The notes: generated by a model not told the origin, from the letters alone. A stretch of 64,000 bases of DNA from Deinococcus malanensis (GCF_014647655.1 NZ_BMPP01000001.1:98943-162942); one strand, 5' to 3'. Positions 18,393 through 28,295 are shown, counted from the first letter of the stretch. Program-made: numbers and translations.

Positions 18393-20027
18393 ATGAACAT
18401 ACTGAACTGGCGGCTGCGCGTGTGGCCGGCGGCGGGCGCAGCACAGCCCCGCATCATCGAACGCGATACCAGCTGGGTGCTCCCGGCTGGTTTTGCTTTA
18501 CCTCTCACGCCAGAAGGTGATGCCCGGGAGGGCCGCTTTCCGGCCAAAGGCAGCGGGATCCAGCTGCCGACGCTTTCGGCGGTGCAGTTTCAGATCGAAA
18601 CGGCGCCTGACGTCTGGACGTCGCTGTACTACGGCGAGGTCAAGCAGGGCGGCAACGCCCGGGACGTGAAGGGCGAGAACTACGTGCTGCGCAGCCTGTC
18701 ACGCTCACTGGGTGAGGTGGTCGTGCCGGAAGGATTCAGCACGCCGGACCAGGCGGCTCACCTGACCATCCGCGCCATCGTTGAGGCCGTACTGCCTGAC
18801 CTGGCCGGAATCGTCGAGTATGACGCCCTGCTGGTCGCTGACCTCGGGTTTACCTTCGGGGCCATCAGGAACGGCAACCAGCAGACCGCACTCGCGCTCA
18901 TCGAAGCGGTGGTGGCGGCAGGCGCAGCCTTGCAGGTCAACGACGTGCCTACCCCGGTGCATGCCGTCTACGGCGTGAACCCAGACCGCAAGTACTTCTG
19001 TCAGGTACGCAAGACCGACACCGTGGTCCTGACGGCAGAGGATATCGCCCTGCTGGAGTGGAAGTCGCCAGTGGCCGAGACCCCCTGCACGGCGGTGCTG
19101 TGGTTCATCGCCAAGCGGGCCGATGGCTCCTGGGTCAAGCACCTGAGTGTCAGCCCGCACGCGGCCACCTACCGCAAGCGCGTCAAACCGCTCAGCGTGG
19201 ACGCCACCCTGGACGTGTGGAGGAAGGTGCCGGGCACATTCCAGGTGGGGCAGCTGGCCGGGGGCAGCGAGGATTACACCTTCACGCCGGACGCAGTTCA
19301 GCCCAGCCCTGAAGCGGTGGCTGGGCTGACAGACGGGTTGATCGCCCGCACCGATCCCAAGCTGTCAGTCACGGCCAGTGCGGCGGGAGCTTACGTGTGG
19401 TTCAAGTCGAACGGGCTCCAAATTGACCGGGTGACGGTAGCAGGTGCGGATGCCACAGCAACCCCGGCCAGCCCGTCTGGCAACGTGGGGTTGCTGTGGC
19501 ACCCAGGTGACGCGGTCCCGACCGCAGCCAGTCTGTTGACGATCTATCACCCCTTCCTGCCTGGATCGTTCCTGCCTGGGCATGGCACTGGCTGGAGCGC
19601 CTACACGCGGTCCCAGCCTGAAGCGCAGGGGGGCGCGCCGTTCATGCCGCCGCTGCTGTCGGTGGTGGCGTACGCCAACAATGCTCTACAGCTGGCCGAG
19701 TTCCGCGCGGAGGGCATCAATACCGCGCTGCTGGATTCGTTGGCCGAAGCGCACTACAGCGTCCCAGCCCAGGAACCGGCTGAGATCGTGCTGCACCGCA
19801 TGATCCGGCCTGGTGCCCTGACTGGCCGGATCCAGGCCACCTCGTACGCGTATGAGCGAGCGGTCGAGGCCTACGAGTACCGGGTGTCCAGTGGTGCCGC
19901 CAACGGCGGCTTTGAACTGGTCGTGCTCACCGGCCAGGCGGACGATCCGCGCGCCATTGCCATGAGCAGCCTGATCAAGCAGGCCGACAACCGCGCCACA
20001 TTCCAGGCCCTCACCGCTCAGCAATAG
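18393..20027 (+). CDS. Tail-tip protein (unrecognised, possibly hub/distal tail)
   Basis: A 544-residue, beta-rich protein starting 8 bases after the tape measure. It begins 'MNILNWRLRVWPAAGAAQPR' and ends in a Glu/Ala-rich helical region before 'SSLIKQADNRATFQALTAQQ'. The first gene after the tape measure usually encodes the distal tail or hub protein. No specific domain is recognised. Confidence 0.62.
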   Translation: MNILNWRLRVWPAAGAAQPRIIERDTSWVLPAGFALPLTPEGDAREGRFPAKGSGIQLPTLSAVQFQIETAPDVWTSLYYGEVKQGGNARDVKGENYVLRSLSRSLGEVVVPEGFSTPDQAAHLTIRAIVEAVLPDLAGIVEYDALLVADLGFTFGAIRNGNQQTALALIEAVVAAGAALQVNDVPTPVHAVYGVNPDRKYFCQVRKTDTVVLTAEDIALLEWKSPVAETPCTAVLWFIAKRADGSWVKHLSVSPHAATYRKRVKPLSVDATLDVWRKVPGTFQVGQLAGGSEDYTFTPDAVQPSPEAVAGLTDGLIARTDPKLSVTASAAGAYVWFKSNGLQIDRVTVAGADATATPASPSGNVGLLWHPGDAVPTAASLLTIYHPFLPGSFLPGHGTGWSAYTRSQPEAQGGAPFMPPLLSVVAYANNALQLAEFRAEGINTALLDSLAEAHYSVPAQEPAEIVLHRMIRPGALTGRIQATSYAYERAVEAYEYRVSSGAANGGFELVVLTGQADDPRAIAMSSLIKQADNRATFQALTAQQ

Positions 20028-20035
20028 GAGGTTTC

Positions 20036-20788
20036 ATGACGCTGGCACCAGAACCTGTGTTCTTCGATCTCAACACTGTTCAGACATTCGCGCTGCATGA
20101 TGCCCTCGGCGTTCAGCTGGTGAAGCTCAGCCCCACCCTGAGCATCCAGGGTGCGACAGGCGAGGTCGATCCGTACACCTGGACGCACAGCCCGCAGAGC
20201 ACCAACTGGTTCCCCCTCGGGGACGGCGTGCAGCCGGAACGCCCGCGCATAACCTTGGCCGGGGAATGGATGTACCAGAGCGTCGATGAATCCCTCACCG
20301 CACAAGCGCAGATAGCAACGGCGATCAAGAACGCCCGCGAGCTGTGGTGGCGCGGCACCAAGCTGGCCGACCTGAACCAGTACTGGCCGGGATCGTACCT
20401 GCCGGAATACCTGAGCGGCATCGTGAACCACGTCCGGCACGTGCTGATCCTGAATACCGGGCGCACACTCACCGCGGCTGATCTGGGCGGTGGGCTGGGT
20501 GGCGATGTATTCGCAGCTGGGGCGCTTCCCTACCCGTATGAGGGCACGTCTGCTGTCGTGCTGCTACTGGACTTCCTGGTGATCCCGCCGAAACGTGCCA
20601 TCGCTAGTGGGCACGTCGCCAACCTGGGTGATGTGGACTTCCGGGTCGTGTTGATCGAAGGTAACACGCGGCGTGATCCGATCACGGTTCAACCGCGCAC
20701 CAGCCTTGATCTGACGTTCTCGGTGACGGGTGTGGAAATGCAACCGATCAACGGCGAGCAATACGCGTATCAGGTGGTGGTGCAGTGA
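20036..20788 (+). CDS. Tail-tip protein (unrecognised)
   Basis: A 250-residue beta-rich protein ('FFDLNTVQTFALHDALGVQL', 'TLAGEWMYQSVDESLTAQ', 'LLLDFLVIPPKRAIASG'). AGGAGG lies just before the ATG. It follows the larger tip protein and shares a 4-base overlap with the next gene. Position suggests a distal-tail component; not identified further. Confidence 0.6.
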   Translation: MTLAPEPVFFDLNTVQTFALHDALGVQLVKLSPTLSIQGATGEVDPYTWTHSPQSTNWFPLGDGVQPERPRITLAGEWMYQSVDESLTAQAQIATAIKNARELWWRGTKLADLNQYWPGSYLPEYLSGIVNHVRHVLILNTGRTLTAADLGGGLGGDVFAAGALPYPYEGTSAVVLLLDFLVIPPKRAIASGHVANLGDVDFRVVLIEGNTRRDPITVQPRTSLDLTFSVTGVEMQPINGEQYAYQVVVQ

Positions 20789-21048
20789 AAACGTACGAGG
20801 TGACGGTCACGACTGCCACCATGGTCAATTTCACGGCTGACCTCGGCAAGCCCGCCAAGGCCGGGAGTCAGATTGCCAATCCAGGCGAGGCGAGTTTCCG
20901 GATCCGAATGACGCTCGGGGCCGACACGCGACAGCCGATGACCATTCCCTCAGGGGTGCGCTGGCTATTCCCGTCAAACGTTGACCGGATCGAGGTGCTG
21001 CCTTCCGAAGACGGCCCAGCCTGGTTCCAGATTCTCGCTACCACTTAA
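20785..21048 (+). CDS. Small tail protein
   Basis: An 87-residue beta-rich protein starting at GTG 20785, overlapping the preceding stop. It reads 'MKTYEVTVTTATMVNFTADL' and ends 'EDGPAWFQILATT'. No family recognised; tight operon packing supports it. Confidence 0.6.
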   Translation: MKTYEVTVTTATMVNFTADLGKPAKAGSQIANPGEASFRIRMTLGADTRQPMTIPSGVRWLFPSNVDRIEVLPSEDGPAWFQILATT

Positions 21049-21056
21049 GGAACACC

Positions 21057-22700
21057 ATGCCACCAATCAGACGACCCGACCCTGGCGCTCCGTTCGACAA
21101 GCGACTCACGCCGGCAAAGCTGGATGAAATCGCCGGGGTCGCTCCCAGACCATTTAATACCGCGTTTGACGTCGATCTGCTGGATGAAATTGACGCCGCG
21201 CTTGCTGTGTTGGAGGGGCGGCCCACCTGGAGCGCCGAATCATTACAGGACCTGGTGGCCGCTATGTTGGTTAGCGGCACCTATGACGACGCGGCCGGCA
21301 CCTATGTGCTGCCGGGTGGACTGACGCAGGAACAGGTTGAAGACATGGTGGCGGCCATGTTTGGCGCGCAGGGTACCTATAACGACACGGCCGGTACGTA
21401 CACGCTGCCGGCAGGCATGACCGAAGAACAGGTGCAGGACATTGTCGGAGCTATGGGCCGCGCAGGCGTCAACGTCACCTACACCTACGACGACACGGCC
21501 GGCACGTTCACCATTGGGTCAACGGCTTCAGGTGGCACGGCCACGGCCGCAGCCACGTTGATGCAAACGGCTATGACCGCAAGTGACCACTTTTTCACTA
21601 ACAACGGTGGCCAGGGGTCGCCGGGCACACTGGCACTGCTTGTGCGTGCCGACCGCAACTTCACCTTTGACACCGTGCGTCATTCGTTCAGGGCAACAGC
21701 CGGGTCAACCATGACCGTGACCGTGCGCCTGTCTGACTCTTCTGCAATGGACACCGGCACGGTACTGGCCACAAGCGCAGCTGTGACCATGGACGCACCG
21801 TTTAAAGTGCGTGACTTCGCACTGCCAACCACAGTCAATGCTGTTGCAGGAAAGCACTACCTGTTCGTTTACGCGTCGTCTGACAGCAGCTCAGTACGCG
21901 GTGCAGGCACAACAATAATCAGCACGCCGCAGGCCGGCACGAATCTGACGTGGCTTGGTGGTCGTTTCAATGGCATGGCTTACCTGCTGGCCAGCAGTCA
22001 AGGTTGGTATCAGCAGACCCTTGAACTGCTGACCACGGTGGCCGACTATTCCAACGCGCTGGCTGTGCCTATGGCCGACACGCGCAGCAGGACTGCGGGA
22101 CGTGGCCAAACGCATCACACCGGCAGTGCCGGCAACACTGCTACCTATTCAGTGCATTTCAGGGCTGACAGGGCCTTCACTTTTGACACGGTGCGCATGG
22201 TGGCAAAGGGTGGTGCAGGCACAACAATGCGCATGGAATATCGCGCCAGTGACCCAGGGGGCACACTTGGCGCCGTTATTGCGCAGACCGACCAAATAGG
22301 ACAAGACGGCACTTCAAAGCTGCAAGATTGGGTCTTGCCCACGGTGCACAAGCCGACTGTTGGGAGCTACTACCATCTGCACTTCGTCTGCACGACGGCC
22401 ACGAGTTCACCTGGGCAAAATTTGTCAAACACCCTTGCCATGCCACAGCCGGCTGAAAAGGTCACACACCTTGGCGGTATATGGAACGGTAGTTACACAG
22501 CAGGCAGTTGGTATGACATGACCTTTGAATTTATGCATTCGCTTATCAAAGGCACCGTTGGCCCGGCCTTCACGGTGGGCACCACAGCACAAAGGCCATC
22601 CAACCCGCAGCCGGGTGACCAACACGCAGACACCACCCTGGGTAAACCGGTGTGGTTCTTTGCAGGGTCGTGGCGTGACGCAACGGGCACGGTGGCCTGA
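21057..22700 (+). CDS. Tail fibre/receptor-binding protein with internal repeats
   Basis: The 547-residue protein has two repeat types. Residues about 70-165 contain three related units, each with a 'GTYxDxAGTYxLP' or 'TYTYDDTAGTFTI' strand and a Q-x-V-x-D-M/I-V-A/G-A-M helix. Residues about 165-345 and 350-505 are two similar beta domains, recognisable by 'VRADRNFTFDTVRHSF' versus 'FRADRAFTFDTVRMVA'. The C-terminus carries 'QRPSNPQPGDQHADTTLGKP', a motif common at phage fibre ends. This architecture fits host-surface binding. Confidence 0.68.
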   Translation: MPPIRRPDPGAPFDKRLTPAKLDEIAGVAPRPFNTAFDVDLLDEIDAALAVLEGRPTWSAESLQDLVAAMLVSGTYDDAAGTYVLPGGLTQEQVEDMVAAMFGAQGTYNDTAGTYTLPAGMTEEQVQDIVGAMGRAGVNVTYTYDDTAGTFTIGSTASGGTATAAATLMQTAMTASDHFFTNNGGQGSPGTLALLVRADRNFTFDTVRHSFRATAGSTMTVTVRLSDSSAMDTGTVLATSAAVTMDAPFKVRDFALPTTVNAVAGKHYLFVYASSDSSSVRGAGTTIISTPQAGTNLTWLGGRFNGMAYLLASSQGWYQQTLELLTTVADYSNALAVPMADTRSRTAGRGQTHHTGSAGNTATYSVHFRADRAFTFDTVRMVAKGGAGTTMRMEYRASDPGGTLGAVIAQTDQIGQDGTSKLQDWVLPTVHKPTVGSYYHLHFVCTTATSSPGQNLSNTLAMPQPAEKVTHLGGIWNGSYTAGSWYDMTFEFMHSLIKGTVGPAFTVGTTAQRPSNPQPGDQHADTTLGKPVWFFAGSWRDATGTVA

Positions 22701-22702
22701 CC

Positions 22703-23803
22703 GTGTACGGCCTGACCTATGGCGTGAAATGGTCCGACAGTGCCGACGCTTCAGCCGGGATCAGTCTGGGCCGCGTCGTGGTCACCAAACGCACGCGTGA
22801 CACGTTCCGTCCTGAGATCGCGCTGGCACGCGGCCCGCGGAACATGACCGATCCGGCTGAGGGTGATGAAGCGGCACTGTTCAGCTGGAACTGGGCATTG
22901 GCCTGGACGATGACGGCAGGGCTTAAGCTGTTTCAGCAGGTGTCGGGCGCTTGGGTCGAGGTGCAACCTGGCGCTCCGTTCCCGAACATGCCGAGTTCAG
23001 CGCGTCACGTCGCCCTGGCGTTCGATCAATCGGCGCGGCACATGTTCGGCTGGGAGGATGACGGTCAGGTGCGCGTCCGTCAATGGTCGCTGCAGACGCA
23101 GGAGTACATCTTCCGGGGTCCGTTCCCGGGTGTGGATCCTGTGCTGCTCAACGATATTCCGTTGACGTACGATATTCCCGCGTCGGACGTGTTGCTGTTC
23201 TACCTGTCGGCGGATCGGCTGCGCGTGTGCGCCCGCGTGCAGCGGGAGAACTACGAGGTTGAACATACGATGCTGACCCTGCCTGAGCCGGGCGTGCTGG
23301 ATCAGGTGGTTGTCGGCCAGTACAGGTACCAGATATACGGCGCGACCCTGGCGGGGGTGCCGTGGGCGTACTCGTCAGATCGGTACGCCATACCGGTGCG
23401 GGATTACATGCGCACTGGCGTGGAAACGTTCACGGCTGGCTTCCTGCAGCCGGTTGTGATTATCGTCGAGCCTGTGGCTGACACGCTCAGCACAGGGGTT
23501 CAGACGATGACGGCCGGGCGGTACGTGGGTCTGGTCATCATTCACGCACTGCCGCCTGGGGATGAAGCGCTCACGACGGGCATCAGTCCGGCTACTGCCG
23601 GTCAATACCTGCTGGTCGTAATCGTTCATGCCATTCCGATTCAGGCGCCAGGGTCGGCGTCTGGGTATGAGCACGTTGAAAGTGGCATCGGTCCTGCTAC
23701 AGCCGGGCGTTATCCGCTGAGCGTCGTGACGGCGGCGACGGCAGATGAAAGCATGACGACTGGAATAGGTCCGATCACTGGAGGGCGATATGTCACAGCA
23801 TGA
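22703..23803 (+). CDS. Tail protein with C-terminal degenerate repeats
   Basis: A 366-residue protein starting at GTG 22703. Residues 1-240 are beta-rich with no recognised domain. The last ~120 residues hold four to five units of about 25-30 residues, each containing S/T-G-I/V-x-x-x-T-A/G-G-R/Q-Y followed by a short hydrophobic strand ('VQTMTAGRYVGLVII', 'ISPATAGQYLLVVIV', 'IGPATAGRYPLSVVT', 'IGPITGGRYVTA'). It overlaps the next gene by 14 bases. Probably a fibre or tip protein. Confidence 0.6.
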   Translation: MYGLTYGVKWSDSADASAGISLGRVVVTKRTRDTFRPEIALARGPRNMTDPAEGDEAALFSWNWALAWTMTAGLKLFQQVSGAWVEVQPGAPFPNMPSSARHVALAFDQSARHMFGWEDDGQVRVRQWSLQTQEYIFRGPFPGVDPVLLNDIPLTYDIPASDVLLFYLSADRLRVCARVQRENYEVEHTMLTLPEPGVLDQVVVGQYRYQIYGATLAGVPWAYSSDRYAIPVRDYMRTGVETFTAGFLQPVVIIVEPVADTLSTGVQTMTAGRYVGLVIIHALPPGDEALTTGISPATAGQYLLVVIVHAIPIQAPGSASGYEHVESGIGPATAGRYPLSVVTAATADESMTTGIGPITGGRYVTA

Positions 23804-24827
23804 GGGATTCAACGTCAACATGGGACTCAGGGGCGAGGTGGATTGGCAACTCATCGATTCGGCAACCGAACAAGTGGTCATGGAAGGGCACCAGGACAAC
23901 TTGATAACCAACTACGGGCTTGACGCCATTGGCACCAACGGCATTGTGCATGGTTACAACACAAGCGGCAACACTGGCTATCTCAGGTCCGGCTTCAGGA
24001 TTTACGCGTGCGTTGGCACGGGCACAACACCACCTGCCATCACTGACACGACGCTGGCCGCCGAGACAGGCAGAAGCGCCACGGCCGGACCTGACACCAT
24101 GACGCCGACTTCACCCACGCCGGGTGAATGGCGAGTACCCATTCAGTTTGAAATTCCTGAAAGTGTCGGCAACGGCAACCTGCGTGAGTGGGGCTTCAGC
24201 AATGGTGCCGGCCCTGGCGCTGTGGTCATTCGTGGCTTATTCAAAGACGCCAACGGGAATGACATTACGGTGACGAAGACCGACCAACAAAAGCTGAGGT
24301 TGACGCACACGCTGATTGTTACGGCCAGTGCAGCAGCAAAGACGGTCACCGCTGTGGTCATACCCTTCACGGGCGACGTGACCAACCGAAGCGGTAAATA
24401 TGTGATGGTGCGCAATACCAGCGTTTCAATTCATGGCGCTTCTTCAAAAAGCGACCTTGACGGCTTCAGCAATATGGCTTCAGGGTTGTATGTCACACTT
24501 GGCGCCATTACGCAAGCGCCGGCTGCAGGCAACCTGTCATTTACCATGGCAGACGGCAACGCAGGCATTGTTAATGCTTGGAAACGTGCCTTTCCATCGG
24601 CGTATGTTTCTGGCAGCTATGAGCGCAACTTTCCTGAATTAATGTTTGACACTGCCGACTTGGTTGGTGCAACTATTTACGGCTTTGCTCACGGCGCCCA
24701 GTGGAGCGCGTCGGACTCATACCGCGCAGTCATCCGCACCGAATTCGACGCCGGGCAAGAGTTCGTCAAAGACAACCTGCACCGGATATATGTAACAGGC
24801 GGCAAAGTCACCTGGGGGAGAGCGTAA
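23790..24827 (+). CDS. Tail fibre-type structural protein
   Basis: A 345-residue beta-rich protein that begins 'MSQHEGFNVNMGLRGEVDWQ' and contains 'DNLITNYGLDAIGTNG', a block often seen in phage tail proteins, followed by a Thr/Ser-rich middle. GGAGG lies upstream of the ATG, inside the preceding gene. Local base composition is more AT-rich than its neighbours around 24,400-24,680, which may reflect exchange of host-range modules. Confidence 0.6.
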   Translation: MSQHEGFNVNMGLRGEVDWQLIDSATEQVVMEGHQDNLITNYGLDAIGTNGIVHGYNTSGNTGYLRSGFRIYACVGTGTTPPAITDTTLAAETGRSATAGPDTMTPTSPTPGEWRVPIQFEIPESVGNGNLREWGFSNGAGPGAVVIRGLFKDANGNDITVTKTDQQKLRLTHTLIVTASAAAKTVTAVVIPFTGDVTNRSGKYVMVRNTSVSIHGASSKSDLDGFSNMASGLYVTLGAITQAPAAGNLSFTMADGNAGIVNAWKRAFPSAYVSGSYERNFPELMFDTADLVGATIYGFAHGAQWSASDSYRAVIRTEFDAGQEFVKDNLHRIYVTGGKVTWGRA

Positions 24828-24829
24828 TC

Positions 24830-25102
24830 ATGGTGCAAAAGTATTTCTCAACCGTTGGCGTGAGCGTGATTATGTCGGACGATCAGATAAAGGAAGTCGG
24901 CACGTTCGACATTGAAACCGACACGTACGGCGCGGTCACTGACGAGCAGGCTACCTTGGCCGCGCTGGATCGTCTGGACATGACGCGCCCAGGGTTTGCC
25001 GTGTACGGCGCGCACGTCTTTGTGGTCGGCTTTGACCACACTGTCTCTTTTAAGGGAATCACCGCCAAGATTATCGTGCAAGGTGAGCGGCCAGGCGCAT
25101 GA
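24830..25102 (+). CDS. Small tail-region protein
   Basis: A 90-residue protein ('MVQKYFSTVGVSVIMSDDQ') in a dense operon. The ATG at 24830 was chosen because it follows the previous stop by 2 bases; the open frame upstream lies inside the preceding gene. It overlaps the next gene by 4 bases. Not identified. Confidence 0.58.
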   Translation: MVQKYFSTVGVSVIMSDDQIKEVGTFDIETDTYGAVTDEQATLAALDRLDMTRPGFAVYGAHVFVVGFDHTVSFKGITAKIIVQGERPGA

Positions 25103-25663
25103 TCCCCAAGCTCGTTGACTCGGAGAATCCTGTGCTGGCCGTCAGGCCGGTACCGATCATCACGTTAACGGCGAAGGTGAAACCCCCAGCCAGCGCGTCA
25201 GGGCGTCACATCGCTGGGATCGTGGTGGATGACGACCTGACGTATAACGATCTGCTCGCGTTCTCCTGGTATTCAGCCCAGATTCGTGCATGGAAGGTGA
25301 TTCAATTGAACGCTCGGAAGAAGTTCAAAGGTCTACATGGGATGGAAGACACTCGCAACACCAAATCCCAACCAGCAGGCGGGACCGCATCAGCAACGCC
25401 TCCCCCGACAACTCCCATCGAATCACCCCCGCCCCCACCGCCTCCACCGCCGCCCGATCCAACACCCTCAGAACCCCTGCCAGGAGAATCTGACGTGATC
25501 AGCAACCGCATCACCTTCGGCCCCCGTGGCGCAGCGCTCCAGTGGGCACGTGCGACCGAAACAGGCATCAAGGGGTACCACATCGAGCGCAGTCACGAAC
25601 CAGGCTTTCCAGACTGGAGTTACCTGCGCCTGACGCCCGTCCCACAGACGGGCGTTACTTATA
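25099..25663 (+). pseudogene. Tail-fibre gene, 5' part (split by IS630)
   Basis: The first 188 codons of a fibre gene. They include a globular start, a proline-rich linker (residues about 100-130, with a run of more than ten prolines) and the first half of a fibronectin-III-like domain ('AALQWARATETGIKGYHIER'). At 25663 an IS630 element interrupts it; reading then runs 32 codons into the element and stops at 25761. Removing the element and one TA rejoins it in frame to 26728-28241 ('...GVTY' + 'RDLWAWEGESVSYRI...'), giving 692 residues. Confidence 0.85.
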
Positions 25664-26725
25664 TTGATACCTGCTTAAATTGGTCACGCTCGGCTGCCGT
25701 AGAGCAATCGGGTCGGGAGTTGGATGTACCGAACACGCTGCCACCCCTGCACCAGTCGTGACTTCAGAGTGAGCAAATCTTTTGGACAGAAATTCGCCAA
25801 CATGTGTTGCTTGACGTAGGCCCAGACCAGTTCAATGGGATTCAACTCTGGTGAGTACGGCGGCAAATACTTGAGAGACAGACGAACCTCATCGGCGACG
25901 AAGGCGCTCAGCGCCTTCGTTTTGTGAATGCTGGCATTGTCGAGGATCACCGTGATCTTTTCAGGCACATGTCGGAGCAGATGGGTCAGGAACTGGATGA
26001 CCTGGGTGCCCTTGATGGCGGCCTGATGAGTCTGCTGCAAGAACTGGCCTGTCGTCGTGATCGCCCCAATCGTTGACACCTTGTCCCAATTGGTTTTGGC
26101 GTCGAGTACTGGGCTCTGCCCACACGGCGCCCAGGTTCGCGATACCGTGGGTTTCAAGCTGAAACCCACTTCGTCGAGAAACGCAAGCGTTTCTCCGTCT
26201 TCCATCTTTTTTTCGAGCTCAGGCACCACGGTTTCGATCCAGGCGATGACCGCTTCTTGAGCTTGTTCTGCTGCCCGCTTCGTCGGTTTTTGCCGTGAGA
26301 ACCCCCATGCATGGAGCAAGCGACCCAGGTGATCCACGTGGTACCAGACGTCAAATTTCATGCCGATGACATCCCGCACTCGGGGACAGGTCCAGCGTTG
26401 GTCGGGGTAAAGGTGTGGATCAGGCCCTGCTGCAAGCAGGGCCATCACATCCGCGATCTGCTCATCTGGGAGGCGTCGAGGCGGGCCTGAGGCAAAGGTC
26501 GCTTCCAGCGAACCTTGGTAACGCAGTCGTTGACGCCATTTTCGGACAGTGCTGGAACCCACGCCGCACAGTTCGCTGAGCTGTGCGGAACTGAGCTTGT
26601 CCTCTCGGATGTAGGGTTCCGCGAACAGACGCCGTTCCTCCAGTTGGGGACGGGTCAGCCTTTCAGGTCGCCAAATCTGTGGCATAGCCGCAGGGTAAGC
26701 TGTTCCCAAATTACGCAGGTATCAA
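25664..26725 (-). mobile_element. IS630-family insertion sequence, complete (1,062 bp)
   Basis: Terminal inverted repeats TTGATACCTGCTTAAATTGG (left, 25664-25683) and TTGATACCTGCGTAATTTGG (right, complement of 26706-26725) match at 18 of 20 positions. Both ends are flanked by TA (25662-25663 and 26726-26727), the target duplication of the IS630/Tc1/mariner group. The element carries one intact transposase on the - strand. Clean ends and an intact gene suggest recent insertion. Confidence 0.93.
25684..26685 (-). CDS. IS630-family transposase
   Basis: A DDE transposase of about 333 residues. An N-terminal helix-turn-helix ('SAQLSELCGVGSSTVRKWRQ') is followed by catalytic blocks 'LAFLDEVGFSL' (first D), 'VILDNASIHKT' (second D) and 'PPYSPELNPIELVWAYVK' (E). 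All expected acidic residues are present. ATG 26685 is preferred; a TTG at 26709 would extend the start into the inverted repeat. Confidence 0.92.
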   Translation of the reverse strand: MPQIWRPERLTRPQLEERRLFAEPYIREDKLSSAQLSELCGVGSSTVRKWRQRLRYQGSLEATFASGPPRRLPDEQIADVMALLAAGPDPHLYPDQRWTCPRVRDVIGMKFDVWYHVDHLGRLLHAWGFSRQKPTKRAAEQAQEAVIAWIETVVPELEKKMEDGETLAFLDEVGFSLKPTVSRTWAPCGQSPVLDAKTNWDKVSTIGAITTTGQFLQQTHQAAIKGTQVIQFLTHLLRHVPEKITVILDNASIHKTKALSAFVADEVRLSLKYLPPYSPELNPIELVWAYVKQHMLANFCPKDLLTLKSRLVQGWQRVRYIQLPTRLLYGSRA

Positions 26726-26727
26726 TA

Positions 26728-28241
26728 GGGATCTGTGGGCCTGGGAAGGCGAGAGTGTCTCCTACCGGATCTACACCGTCCTGGCTGATAACACCCTGAA
26801 GCTGCGGGCCCTGCTGTCGGGTACCCAGTCGGCGTTCGCGGACGTGTACCAGACCGCGCAGCTGGTCATCGACGGCAGTAACACCACGCCCGGCCAGGTC
26901 ACGATCTTCGAGAACAAGCATTTCCGCACCGGCGAGCGCGAGCACTGCGTGCAGGTGAACACGATCAACCCGGTCCTGATCCGCACCTGTACGGCGCTGA
27001 CCTCTGGCGATTTCTGCAGAGCCGTTGGCGGAGCGCAAGTCACGCTGGAAGACAATTACATCCGGGGCAGGATCCCAGCCACCAAGGACTATTCCGCTGG
27101 TCTGGCCTTCCGGGGTGACTACCTCAAGGGATTTGCCGCCAGACGGAACATTGTGCGCGAGCTCGGCGGGCTGTTGCTGGGGCAGTGGCGAGGCAAGAAG
27201 AAGGCGGAAGGCGGTATGCCCACCGACATCAGCGGCAACGTCTTCTACAACCTGCACCGCAAGCGCAGCGACGGCGCCGGTGGCACCTTGGCGACCACCA
27301 CCATCGTGTCGAACCACAAGGAAGGCTCGACGAGAGGCCGCAGCGACCCGAACCAGACGGCAGGGTTTACGCTCCCGATTGGCTGGGAGTTCGCTCAGGC
27401 CCTCGTGGTCAACTGCGCTGGCAACAAACAGGACAACCTGCCCGCAGCCTTCTTTGGTGGCCTGGAATTCGTGGGAAACATGGCGATCCAGGAGCCGGGG
27501 CGCGGTCTGGCAGAAGACCTGTTCAACTTCTACCTTGCCGGGGGCGAATCCTGGGATGCACCGCTTGCCGTGCGCGGCTGGTTCGTGTTGGGCAACTACG
27601 GCAACGGCATCAACGCTCAGGGGCAGCTGTGGCAGCCGGGCCAGCGATGGCCGACGGGCGGGCAACGTCAGCCGAGTGGGTCGTACATCGCCGGGGCGCC
27701 ACAGCCAACCGGCGATTATTCCTTTGGTTACCAGAGCATGACGGGCGGGCTGCAGCAGGACGGTCAGGACTCGGCCAGCTACCAGGGCAACGGCGCGTTT
27801 ACCATCGTGCAGGACGCGTGGCTGCTAGGGCCCGGAACTCTGCTGGGTGCGCAGCACAGTCATGACCACCGCATCGAGCGGGCCAAGGTCGTGTTCACCA
27901 GCCGGACACGGGACGGCGTGACGGACTTCACGGGGGATCCACGCGTGGGTGTGTACATGCAGAACTACGACGGCTCGCTGGTCGTGCAAGGGCAGCAGCT
28001 GTGGGCCGGGAACGGCATCAAGGACTGCGTCACTGTCCGGCCCATGGACGCCGCGCAATACCCGCAAGGGTTCGGCACGGCCCACACCGATCCGGCCCTG
28101 ACCACGGGCAACACGCTGATCAATCGGCACGCGACCCAGGCGGAGGAAAAGGCCGCTCACCTTGAGTTCCTGACCTGGTGCCACGCACGGGGCATCCACC
28201 TCGGACCGAAGTTCCCGGCGCCGGCCATCATCTATGGCTGA
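26728..28241 (+). pseudogene. Tail-fibre gene, 3' part (split by IS630), beta-helix-like
   Basis: Continuation of the gene interrupted at 25663. It completes the FN3-like domain ('YRIYTVLADNTLKLRALLSG') and continues as a roughly 440-residue region with alternating short strands and asparagine turns ('NKHFRTGEREHCVQVNTINP', 'RGDYLKGFAARRNIVRE', 'ISGNVFYNLHRKRSDGAGG'), consistent with a right-handed parallel beta-helix as in pectate-lyase-like spikes. It has no ribosome site of its own at the break; an internal start (for example 26844) is unproven. Confidence 0.82.
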
Positions 28242-28266
28242 GCAGCTGCTGCCCACGTCAATAGAG

Positions 28267-28295
28267 GACACCCCGGGCCTGGTGGTCGGGGTGTC
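28267..28295 (+). terminator. Strong hairpin after the fibre gene
   Basis: GACACCCC and GGGGTGTC pair perfectly across a 13-base loop, 26 bases past the fibre stop. There is no T-run, so it may be a processing or factor-dependent end. Between it and the next + strand gene (28699), only the small reverse gene at 28367-28552 is seen. Confidence 0.5.

Noticed and set aside
16612..18444. Reverse open frame (610 codons) over the tape measure C-terminus
   Set aside because: Antisense shadow, low-complexity composition, no start signal.
23400..23800. CRISPR-like or tandem DNA repeat
   Set aside because: Repeats are at protein level, in frame with the fibre gene, with unequal spacing and no conserved DNA repeat. 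No CRISPR array was seen anywhere in the window.
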